Source: Saprospiraceae bacterium
GTDB lineage: Bacteria; Bacteroidota; Bacteroidia; Chitinophagales; Saprospiraceae
Assembly: GCA_019638455.1 (NCBI GenBank)
Contig: JAHBTU010000004.1
Span: 124,001-188,000, forward strand
Reading direction: 5' to 3'
DNA: 64,000 nt
A program made the position numbers and the translations under genes. This document shows positions 33,626 through 42,025 of the stretch, in pieces. Position 1 is the stretch's first letter, and each line of letters starts with the position of its first letter. The notes under the pieces were generated by a model. It was given only the letters and a program-made list of their open reading frames with translations. It did not search any database and had not been told where the DNA came from.

Positions 33626-34855
33626 TTTCAGGGGGTACACATTTTTTCAAGTAAAAACCCAGTCAAAGTTCTTTGACAAATCAGAAAAGAAATCTAAGGC
33701 GATGTGAAAGGCTTCGTCCCAACACTTTTGGGCCAGATGGATAGGCCCCATTTTTTCGATTTTATCCTTTCGGAGGAATGTTTTGAGTTTGCCGACGGGG
33801 CAATAGTGTTTGACGAAACAGCCCAGGCAAAAGGTCAGGACAAACGCCGTGGCGACGATCAAGATCAGTTTGGCGATTCTGTCGGCATCCTTGATTTGGG
33901 TCTTGTGGAGTTGAAACCCCTTTGATTTGAGGTTTTTGAACATGGTCTCTATCTTGAACCGCTTTCGGTAGTAAGAGCAGGCCATGTCTCCCACATCCAT
34001 GTTGGTGAGCAGGAAAATAGGTTTGTCGAAGCCTTTTTCGTGCCAGCACACGGCGTTGATGCCGTCCACGGCATCGGGCACAAACACCGCCCGCTCGCCC
34101 TTGGCGGGCGACAGGGCATCCATGCGCGCCGTTTCGCCGCCACAGTCCACCACCCGGTCGCAGGAAGTGCGCAGGACAAACTCCCAGTGCTGGTCGGCGC
34201 ACCATCGGCGCAATTGCTGCCCGTCGAACTCGCCGTCGCCCAAGAGTACCTTGCGGCAACCCTCGGGTACTATGGGCAGCAGCGTGTGCAGCAGGTCCAA
34301 GTGCATTTGTTCGGGAAAGTGCCCCTTTTCCCCCTCCTTGACCAGCCAAACGAGCGGCAGGGCAAAGCCCCCGCACAAAACCGAGAGCATCAGGCTGCTG
34401 TGCTTGGTGCCCGTTTGGCTGCCATCGATGACGAAAACCAACTCGCCCCCCTTGGCCGCCATGCCCAAAAAGCGTTTCGCCAACGGCAGGAAGAACAACT
34501 GCCAGTCCACCCATTTGTTCCCAAGCCAGCGCTTCGCCTCTTGCAGCAGGCTGTTCTTGTTGCCCGTACCCTCGCCGTGCCGGGGCTGGCTCATGCCCTC
34601 CACCGCGCACGACTTGCTCTTCATGCAGCCGTGGACGAGGCTCGCCATCGTCTGAAGGCGGCGCAGGTGGTTGCCTCGGGGTGCAACTTCACTGGTCTTT
34701 GCCAGAAAATCCACAATATCTTTGTAGGCGCTTTTGCGCATAAGGAAGGGGGGGATTGTTGTGTCAGAAGCCACAAAACTCCCCTTCTGTTTTCTTTTCC
34801 GTTTGTCAAAGAACTACTCCTGTTTTCTTTGGACTAAAATGTGTACCCCCTGAAA
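33626..34855 (-). mobile_element. IS4-family insertion sequence
   Basis: About 1230 bp. The inverted ends are TTTCAGGGGGTACACATTTT (33626) and its complement ending at 34855, and both ends share TTCTTTGACAAA further in. The flanks repeat AAAAATTA (33618-33625 and 34856-34863), an 8-bp target duplication (10 bp if A-run ambiguity is allowed). It carries one transposase gene and appears intact. Confidence 0.9.
33647..34774 (-). CDS. IS4-family transposase
   Basis: A 375-residue DDE transposase. Catalytic aspartates are in VFVIDGSQTG and VLLGDGEFDG. The IS4 YREK signature is complete: Y-x2-R-x3-E-x6-K within YYRKRFKIETMFKNLKSKGF. The length fits a full enzyme and no internal stop is seen, so the element may be active. 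It lies wholly inside the terminal inverted repeats. Confidence 0.93.
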   Translation of the reverse strand: MASDTTIPPFLMRKSAYKDIVDFLAKTSEVAPRGNHLRRLQTMASLVHGCMKSKSCAVEGMSQPRHGEGTGNKNSLLQEAKRWLGNKWVDWQLFFLPLAKRFLGMAAKGGELVFVIDGSQTGTKHSSLMLSVLCGGFALPLVWLVKEGEKGHFPEQMHLDLLHTLLPIVPEGCRKVLLGDGEFDGQQLRRWCADQHWEFVLRTSCDRVVDCGGETARMDALSPAKGERAVFVPDAVDGINAVCWHEKGFDKPIFLLTNMDVGDMACSYYRKRFKIETMFKNLKSKGFQLHKTQIKDADRIAKLILIVATAFVLTFCLGCFVKHYCPVGKLKTFLRKDKIEKMGPIHLAQKCWDEAFHIALDFFSDLSKNFDWVFT

Positions 34856-34888
34856 AAAAATTAATCTCCGAACTCACGTTACTAAACA

Positions 34889-34922
34889 AAATGCGCCGAG
34901 GTTTCCCCCGACGCATTTTTTA
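34889..34922. terminator. Intrinsic terminator of the DUF4397-repeat gene
   Basis: AAATGCGCCGAGG and the imperfect complement CCGACGCATTTTTT form a hairpin just after the minus-strand gene end. Confidence 0.65.
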
Positions 34923-34948
34923 TTCCATCTCAATCGTTGAAAAAAACA

Positions 34949-37900
34949 TTACGGTTTCTGCACCACGAACTTCATTGCGCGGATGCCCGCATCGGAAACG
35001 ATTTCCAATTGGTACAAACCGGGCGAAAGGAAACCCACGTCGAGTCGTTGCGCGAAGTAGCCAGCGTTCACGGTGCCGAAATCGCCTTCATACACCATGC
35101 GCCCAGTCACGTCGCGCACGGCATAGCGCAGATTTTCAGTTTCGGTCAGGTTGAAACGCACGAACAGGTCAGCCACAGTCGGGTTGGGAGCCAATTGCAT
35201 ACTGCTGATTTTGGCATCCAGCTCATTGGTGCTGACGAGTTCCTCCAAGGGGAAGGTGTTGCCATTGGCCTCCGCTGCCCACACTTGGAATCCGGGTTGG
35301 CCACTGGAGAAAAATCCCGAAGCAAAGAGCGTAAGCGCAGCGCCTCCGAAGTTGTTGAGCGTGGCGCGATATGTTTTCAACACCGCTGCGTTGTTGTCGG
35401 CGGGTGTCACCTGAACGATGTAGGTGCTCGGCGGCACGCTGATGTAGTCGGCAAATTCGCCAAATGCCACATCGTCGTACAGCACTGGCCCACCTGCCAA
35501 CTGCACATCCACTGCCGGAGCATCGGGAGAGCCGTGGAAAAGCGAGGCCTCCACATTGCCAGCCGTGTAGGCGCGATGGCGAGCATCGTCGTTGACAATC
35601 AAGCTAAAGCCGGGGTTGCCACCTACCACGCCAGCGGCCATGATGACATAAGTCTTGCTGGTCTCAAGCCCTGTGATGGGAAGGCTGTATATCGCTTGCC
35701 CCACCGAGGTGCTATTGGCTGGCGCCACCGAAAGCGTGAAAGGCACGTTGGCAGGGAAGAAGCCGAAATTCGTGGCCTGACGGAAAGCGAAGTCGTTGAG
35801 CAACAAGAAGTCATCAAAATAGACATCCACTGTTGGGTTGGGGGCGTTGTGGATGACTTGGGTACGCGCATAAGAAGGCAACGGGAAGGTGGTGCCATCG
35901 GGCAAAGCAATCCAGAGGTCGAAGTCGGGGTCGAGGCCGGGAATGCCTGTGGCGAACACCAGACCTACCAAACCACCCAAGTCGGAGAAATCGCCACCCC
36001 AAACGCCAAGGCTGGGCAGGGGGGCACTCGTCGGTGCCACCTCGAAGAGATAGACATCCGGGTCGAGCGACAGATAGTCGGTGAACGTGCCGTAGGGGAA
36101 ATCCGTCAGCACAGGCGCATCGGCTGCCAATGGAAGCGTCACATTCACGTTGGGCGCGCCGGGTGAGCCGTGGTGAATAGCCAGTTCCAATTTAGTCGGG
36201 TCGAGCGCGCGTTCGCGGCCCATGTCGTTGACCAACAAATCAAACCCGGGGTTGCCACCCACCGTGCCGCTCGCCACCACAATGTATGTCTTGCGGTTTT
36301 CAAACGTCACCGGGAATGTGGCAATCACATCATTCACCGAGGTGCTGTTGCCCAAGGCGATGCCAATTTCAAGTTGTGTCTCCGCGGGAACGTAGCCAAA
36401 AGAAGTGGCCGTGCGGAATTCAAAATTATCGAGCAACAAATCAGCACCCGCATACACGTCCACCGTAGGGTTGGGCGAGTTGTGAATGATTTGCACCCTT
36501 GCCACAGGCGTATTGGGCAGTTCAATCACCGTACCGTCGGGGAATACCGCAAACAGTCCGTAGTCGTTGTTGCCCGCGACACCGCTGGTGAAAATCCGAG
36601 CAGGTTGTTCGGCAAATATATTCGGGTCGAGATAGTGCGTGCCCAACAAATCGGTGGAGTTGGCCAACGTGACATCAAGGATAAGGTCGTCGGCAGGCAA
36701 TTCGGCATATCCCGAAAACGCACCAAAAGCCAAATCGTTGAAAATGGTACCGATAAGGCGCTCATCCACACCAATATCAAATACAAATGGCGTATAAAAT
36801 CCGTGGAAAGCACTGATGACGGTAGCGCCCAACGTGCCAGTCTCGCGGGCGTTGCCGTCCGCGTAGAGATTGAACGGATACAGCGGGTCGCCCACGATGC
36901 CAGCAGCCATCACAGTGTACGCGCGTCCTTCCTCAAAATTGACGGAGAAAGTGGCAATAGCATCGGCAGCCGAGCTACTGTTGTCCAAAGCCACCCCAAC
37001 CTCGATGTCACGGTCGGCAGGGATATCCACAAACGGCGTGGCCGTTCGGAAGGCAAAATTGTCAATGAGCAAAGTGTTGCCTGCGTACACATCCACCGTT
37101 GGGTCGGGCGAGTTATGCACCACCTGCACCCGTGCAGTCGGCGTGAGCGGCAACTCGATGACCGTGCCATTGGGCAAAGCAGCGAACAAGCCAAAAGCAG
37201 GCGAGCCGCCAAGAATACCGCTGGCAAAAACGTAAGCCGCTCCACCTGAAAGCCCCGTCAAATCGGCGCGATACGAAGCCAGCACATTGGGCGTGCCAGC
37301 CGGACGCACCGCGAGGTCGTACTTGTCGGGCGCAAGGCCTATGTAAGAGGTGAACGCGCCATAGGCAAGATTGTCCACCACATCGTCCACAAGGAAAACG
37401 GCATCCACATCCACAGCAGGAGCGCCGGGGGAGCCATGCAGCACCGCCACATCCACGTCACCAGCAATCAAAGCAGCCTCGCGTGCTTCCGTGTTCGTGA
37501 TGAGCGTGAATGGCGTGGTCAAATCACCCAAAATACCCGAAGCCGTGGCAATGTAAGTCCTACCTTCAAAGAACAGGGCGGGGAAAGTGGCAATGGCATC
37601 GTCCACCGAAGTGCTATTGGCAGGAGCCACCGCTATCGAGATTTGCACATTGGCCAGCACATCAATAAACGGCGTGGCCGTGCGGAACTCAAAATCATCC
37701 AGCAACAAGTTGCCATTCACATACACGTCCACCGTGGGGCTGGGCGAGTTGTGGATGATTTGCAACCGTGCTTGCGGCGGAGCGCCCACTTCGGGGAACT
37801 CAACCACCGTGCCATCGGCCAATGCCGCAAACAGGCCAAAACCGGGCGTATCGTTCAGGATGCCGCTGGCAAACACCCGAGCCGAGGCCCCAGCCAACAC

Positions 37901-40900
37901 GCTCAAATCCGCTTGATAAAAGCCCACCGTCTGGCTGGCGCCAGCTACTTTCACTTGCAGGATGTAGTTGCCAGGGTTGACGGCGAGGTAAGGCGAGAAT
38001 TCGCCAAAAGCCAAATTTGTGATGATATTGGCACCACCTGCGATAGCCACATCCACTGCCGGAGCGCCGGGCGAGCCATGCAAAGTGGCAAATTCAACCT
38101 TCGTCGGGTCAATAGCCGCCTCGCGTGACTCATCCGCCAACAAATCGAACGGCGTGTCCGGGTCGCTCACAATACCATTGGCAAAAACAGCGTAAGTCTT
38201 GCCCGTTTCAAAATTGACCGGGAAAGGCAACAGCACATCGGCAGAGGAAGTGCTGCCGCTACCCGCCACACCGACGGTGAAAGTTCTGTCAGCCGGAATT
38301 GTGACGTAGGGAGTAGCCGTGCGAAAAGCAAAGTCATCGAGCAGCAAAGTATTACCCGCATACACGTCCACAGTGGGGTTGGGAGAGTTGTGAATCACCT
38401 GCACCCGTGCCGTCGGGGTCACTTGCAGTTCCACCACCTGACCATTGTCCAAAGCAGCGAAGAGGCCAAAATCTGGCACACCGCCCAACAAACCGCTGGC
38501 AAAGACCGTAGCGGAGGCACCTTCCAAAGCAGTCAAATCAGCGCGATAAGAGAACAAAACGCCGGAAGTCCCCGCTGCGCGAATAGCGAAGTCGTATTTG
38601 TTGGCAGCGAGCGGGAGATAGTCCGAGTATTCACCGTAGGCCAAATCCTGCACCACGTTGTCGGCATCAAACACCGCATCCACATCCACCGCAGGCGCAT
38701 TCGTGACACCATGAAACACCGCCACGTCCACGCCGTTGGGCGATTGAGCGCCAGCCCTGCCGTTTTCGTTCACGAACAAGGTGAAAGGCGTGGTCAAATC
38801 CCCCACGATGCCACCTGCCGTCACGACGTAGGTTTTGCCCACCTCGAAGGTCACATTGAACGTGGCAAAAGCATCGTCGGCGGAAGTGCTGCTGGCTGGA
38901 GCCACTTTTATCTCAAGCGGCGTGTCGCCGGGCACCTCGACAAATGGCGTGGCAGAGCGGAATTCAAAATCGTCGAGCAAAAGCTCGTCGTTGGCATACA
39001 CATCCACCATACCAGAAACGCTATTATGGATTATCTGGACGGTCGCCGAAATGGTGGCAGCGGGGAATTCCACCACCGTGCCATCGGGGAAAGCCGCAAA
39101 CAGGCCAAACGAGGGAGTGCCATTCAGCAAGCCACTGGCAAACACACGGGCAGCCTGACCTTCCAGACCGCTCAAATCGGCGCGGAAAGTGCCCACCACA
39201 TCGCTCGAACCCGCAGGCTTCACCTGAAGGAAATACAAGTCCGGGTCAACGCCAAGATAAGGTTCAAATTCTCCATACTCAATGTCGCTGATGAGCGTCG
39301 GGCCGTTGTAAAGCGCGATGTCAACTGCCGGGGCATCCGGTGCGCCATGAAGCGTTGCGAACTCAAACTTGTCAGCATCTACTGCCGCCTCGCGGGCCTC
39401 GTCGGCCAGCAGCGTGAACGGCGTGGTGGCATTGCCCACAATGCCGGAAGCAAAAACCGAGTATGTTTTGTCTGTTTCAAAATTCACATTGACGTTGAAA
39501 ATAGCATCAGCCGACGAGGCGCTGCCCGCAGGCGCCACCCCTACGTTGATGTCAATGTCCGCAGGAATATCAATGAACGGTGTGGCCGTCCTGAATTCAA
39601 AATCGCTGAGCAATTTGGTGACACCCGCATACACATCTACCGTCGGTTCGGGCGAATTGTGCACGATTTGCACCCGTGCGGTCGGCGTGGCAGGCAATTC
39701 GATGATAGTGCCGTCAGGCAGCACCGCAAACAATCCGAACGCCGGGGTGCCGCCCAGCAAGCCGCTGGCAAACAAATACGCGACTTGGCCATCCAAACTG
39801 CTCAAATCGGCGCGGAAGCTTGCCACAGCGGTCGGGGCGCCAGCCGGGCGCACGGCGAGGTCGTACTTGGCAGCCGGGACGTTGAGGTAAGTGGTAAACT
39901 CGCCATAGGCCAGATTTTCCACCAAGTTGTTGACCACAAACGCCGCGTCCACGTCCACCGCGGGCGCACCGGGAGAGCCGTGATGCACGGCCACGTCGAA
40001 ACCCGTAGGCGAACCAGTTTCTTTGGCATTCGCATCCACCATCAAAGTGAACGGCGTGGAAGGATTGCCCACGATGCCAGCGGCAAACACAGCGTACGTC
40101 TTGCCCGCTTCCAGACTCACTGGGAAGGTGGCCAGCGCGTCGGCGGAGGAGTCGCTGTCTTCGCCAGCCACGCCTACCACAAACTCGCGGTCGGCAGGCA
40201 CGCTGACGAAAGGCGTGGCCGTGCGGAAGGCAAAATTGTCGAGCAAGCGCAAGCGTCCGGCATACACGTCCACCGTCGGGTCAGGCGAATTGTGTACCAC
40301 CTGCCAACGGGCAAAAGGCGTCACCGTCAGCTGCTCCACCGTGCCATCGGGGTGTGCGGCAAAGAGACCAAACTCTGGCGGGCTGCTGACAAAGCCACTG
40401 GCAAAAATGGTCACGCCCTTGCCTTTTAGGTCAGTCAGGTCGGTGCGGAAGGTCTCCACCGCGTTGGAGGTTCCGGCCACACGCACGGTGAGGTCGTTTT
40501 TGCCCGGCAACACACTCAGGTACTCGCTGGCAAAACTTCCGTAGGCCACCCCCGTCGCGTAGTCATTTTTTTCAAAAATCACATCAATATCCACATTGGG
40601 CGCATCCGAGCTGCCATGGAAAAACACAATATCCGTCAAGTCGGCATCGTCGGAAATTTCGCGCCCTTCCGCTTTGATGGCCAATTCAAGAGGCGCGTTC
40701 GGGTCGCCCACAATTCCGTTGGCCACCACGACGTAGGTCGCGCCATTTTCCAAAGTCAATTGAAAGTTTTTCAACGTGTCGCCCACTTCAAGGCTGTTTT
40801 CCAAAGCCACGCCGATGTTCGTGAGACCCGCAGGCAAAAACACAAAAGGCGAAGCGGTGCGATAAGCAAAATCATCAAGCGCCAAAACACCATTGACATA

Positions 40901-41647
40901 CACATCCACTCCTTGGTCGGGCGAGTTGTGAATGACCTGCACACGAGCCACAGGCGACGAGGGCAATTCCACAGTGATGCCGTTGGGAAGAGCTGCCCAC
41001 AATCCAAAACCAGGAGAGCCACCAAGCAAGCCGCTGGCAAACACACGGACGGCATTGCCAGCCAAGCCCGTCAAATCAGCCCTGAACGTGCCAACAATGG
41101 CACTGCCGCCAGCGGGTTTTACATCCAGATAATACACACCGGGGTCGAGTTCCAGATAAGGCGTGAACTCCCCGTAGGCGATGTTCGACACAATCTTGCT
41201 TCCGGTACGCACCACGACATCCACCGCAGGGGCATCGGGTGCTCCATGCAACACGTTGACGGCCACTTTGGCAGGGTTGACCGCGTTCTGGCGAGCATTG
41301 TCGTCCACCAAAAGCGTGAACGGAGTGACAACGTTGCCCGCGATGCCCGAAGCCGTGACGGCATACGTCTTGCCATCTTCGAGCGTCAGAGTGGTGCTGA
41401 AAAAAGCATCGCCCACCGAGCTACTGTTGCCCGGAGCCACCGAGACCATGAGCGGGACCCCTGTCGGCAGCGGGATAAACGGCGTTGCTGTCCGAAAGGC
41501 AAAGTCGTTGAGCGTCAGTGTACCATTCACATACACATCCACCTCTGGGTCAGGGGAGTTGTGAATGACTTGCAGGTTGGCGAACTGCGCCTGCGCCGCG
41601 ACTACCGAAAGCAGCAGCGCGAGAAGGGTGTTGATTAAATGTTTCAT
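34949..41647 (-). CDS. Giant T9SS-secreted protein with ten DUF4397 double repeats
   Basis: A 2232-residue protein. The signal peptide is MKHLINTLLALLLSVVAAQA. The body consists of ten consecutive units of about 215 residues. Each pairs one DUF4397-like half (VQVIHNSPDPTVDVY ... FRTATPF) with a second (LHGAPDAPAVDV ... YGEFTPYL ... DPGVYYLDVKPAG) and ends with a conserved VFASGLLGG.PxFGLFAALPDG. The C-terminus is a T9SS type A sorting domain (LAPNPTVADLFVRFNL ... GLYQLEIVSDAG). DUF4397 domains are extracellular beta-sandwiches of unknown ligand. A surface or matrix protein is likely. The start is chosen at the signal Met (41645-41647). Confidence 0.92.
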   Translation of the reverse strand: MKHLINTLLALLLSVVAAQAQFANLQVIHNSPDPEVDVYVNGTLTLNDFAFRTATPFIPLPTGVPLMVSVAPGNSSSVGDAFFSTTLTLEDGKTYAVTASGIAGNVVTPFTLLVDDNARQNAVNPAKVAVNVLHGAPDAPAVDVVVRTGSKIVSNIAYGEFTPYLELDPGVYYLDVKPAGGSAIVGTFRADLTGLAGNAVRVFASGLLGGSPGFGLWAALPNGITVELPSSPVARVQVIHNSPDQGVDVYVNGVLALDDFAYRTASPFVFLPAGLTNIGVALENSLEVGDTLKNFQLTLENGATYVVVANGIVGDPNAPLELAIKAEGREISDDADLTDIVFFHGSSDAPNVDIDVIFEKNDYATGVAYGSFASEYLSVLPGKNDLTVRVAGTSNAVETFRTDLTDLKGKGVTIFASGFVSSPPEFGLFAAHPDGTVEQLTVTPFARWQVVHNSPDPTVDVYAGRLRLLDNFAFRTATPFVSVPADREFVVGVAGEDSDSSADALATFPVSLEAGKTYAVFAAGIVGNPSTPFTLMVDANAKETGSPTGFDVAVHHGSPGAPAVDVDAAFVVNNLVENLAYGEFTTYLNVPAAKYDLAVRPAGAPTAVASFRADLSSLDGQVAYLFASGLLGGTPAFGLFAVLPDGTIIELPATPTARVQIVHNSPEPTVDVYAGVTKLLSDFEFRTATPFIDIPADIDINVGVAPAGSASSADAIFNVNVNFETDKTYSVFASGIVGNATTPFTLLADEAREAAVDADKFEFATLHGAPDAPAVDIALYNGPTLISDIEYGEFEPYLGVDPDLYFLQVKPAGSSDVVGTFRADLSGLEGQAARVFASGLLNGTPSFGLFAAFPDGTVVEFPAATISATVQIIHNSVSGMVDVYANDELLLDDFEFRSATPFVEVPGDTPLEIKVAPASSTSADDAFATFNVTFEVGKTYVVTAGGIVGDLTTPFTLFVNENGRAGAQSPNGVDVAVFHGVTNAPAVDVDAVFDADNVVQDLAYGEYSDYLPLAANKYDFAIRAAGTSGVLFSYRADLTALEGASATVFASGLLGGVPDFGLFAALDNGQVVELQVTPTARVQVIHNSPNPTVDVYAGNTLLLDDFAFRTATPYVTIPADRTFTVGVAGSGSTSSADVLLPFPVNFETGKTYAVFANGIVSDPDTPFDLLADESREAAIDPTKVEFATLHGSPGAPAVDVAIAGGANIITNLAFGEFSPYLAVNPGNYILQVKVAGASQTVGFYQADLSVLAGASARVFASGILNDTPGFGLFAALADGTVVEFPEVGAPPQARLQIIHNSPSPTVDVYVNGNLLLDDFEFRTATPFIDVLANVQISIAVAPANSTSVDDAIATFPALFFEGRTYIATASGILGDLTTPFTLITNTEAREAALIAGDVDVAVLHGSPGAPAVDVDAVFLVDDVVDNLAYGAFTSYIGLAPDKYDLAVRPAGTPNVLASYRADLTGLSGGAAYVFASGILGGSPAFGLFAALPNGTVIELPLTPTARVQVVHNSPDPTVDVYAGNTLLIDNFAFRTATPFVDIPADRDIEVGVALDNSSSAADAIATFSVNFEEGRAYTVMAAGIVGDPLYPFNLYADGNARETGTLGATVISAFHGFYTPFVFDIGVDERLIGTIFNDLAFGAFSGYAELPADDLILDVTLANSTDLLGTHYLDPNIFAEQPARIFTSGVAGNNDYGLFAVFPDGTVIELPNTPVARVQIIHNSPNPTVDVYAGADLLLDNFEFRTATSFGYVPAETQLEIGIALGNSTSVNDVIATFPVTFENRKTYIVVASGTVGGNPGFDLLVNDMGRERALDPTKLELAIHHGSPGAPNVNVTLPLAADAPVLTDFPYGTFTDYLSLDPDVYLFEVAPTSAPLPSLGVWGGDFSDLGGLVGLVFATGIPGLDPDFDLWIALPDGTTFPLPSYARTQVIHNAPNPTVDVYFDDFLLLNDFAFRQATNFGFFPANVPFTLSVAPANSTSVGQAIYSLPITGLETSKTYVIMAAGVVGGNPGFSLIVNDDARHRAYTAGNVEASLFHGSPDAPAVDVQLAGGPVLYDDVAFGEFADYISVPPSTYIVQVTPADNNAAVLKTYRATLNNFGGAALTLFASGFFSSGQPGFQVWAAEANGNTFPLEELVSTNELDAKISSMQLAPNPTVADLFVRFNLTETENLRYAVRDVTGRMVYEGDFGTVNAGYFAQRLDVGFLSPGLYQLEIVSDAGIRAMKFVVQKP

Positions 41648-41853
41648 GCTTGTGAGAGGAGATTGGTTTGTGTAAAAATTCGGTTTGTAATGCAATGCCG
41701 CTCATAACACCTCCTTTCCCCATGTGTTTAGGGTTTGCCCGTTATTTGTTGAACAAAAGCGAGCGGAGTGACTAAAATTGGCATTTTGAAAAATCGGAAA
41801 AACTTGGGTAGAGGATGGAAGGGGTGCATTTCACTGTCATGTATGTGATGATT

Positions 41854-41905
41854 AAAAAAAAGCCCCCGCAGCGAGTTGTGCGCACGCTACGGGGGGCTGT
41901 GATTT
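41854..41905. terminator. Intrinsic terminator
   Basis: AGCCCCCGCAGCG (41861-41873) and CGCTACGGGGGGCT (41885-41898) form a stem preceded by an A-run, giving a U-run for minus-strand transcripts from the 42.0-46.2 kb gene. Confidence 0.75.
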
Positions 41906-41910
41906 TACTA

Positions 41911-42015
41911 TACTTCGCGTCGTTAGGTTTTGGGCATGGCTAAAAGCGCAATCTGCTCAAAATCAAGGATATCAATCATGGTCATCCGACAAATCCTAAC
42001 GAATCAAGGTATAAA
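41911..42015 (+). repeat. 105-bp dispersed repeat, copy 2
   Basis: Gap-free homologue of 9367-9471, same orientation. It starts TACTTCGCGTCG and ends CGAATCAAGGTATAAA, 10 bp from the stop of the neighbouring minus-strand gene. The rest of the 41648-42025 gap shows no gene. Confidence 0.8.
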
Positions 42016-42025
42016 TCCACCCCAA

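Noticed and set aside
34937..41638. Long plus-strand open frames (up to 679 codons at 38390-40429) opposite the giant DUF4397 gene
   Set aside because: They are antisense shadows of a repetitive, GC-skewed coding sequence. Their proteins are Arg/His/Val-rich without domains, and the minus-strand protein has a signal, repeats and a sorting domain.
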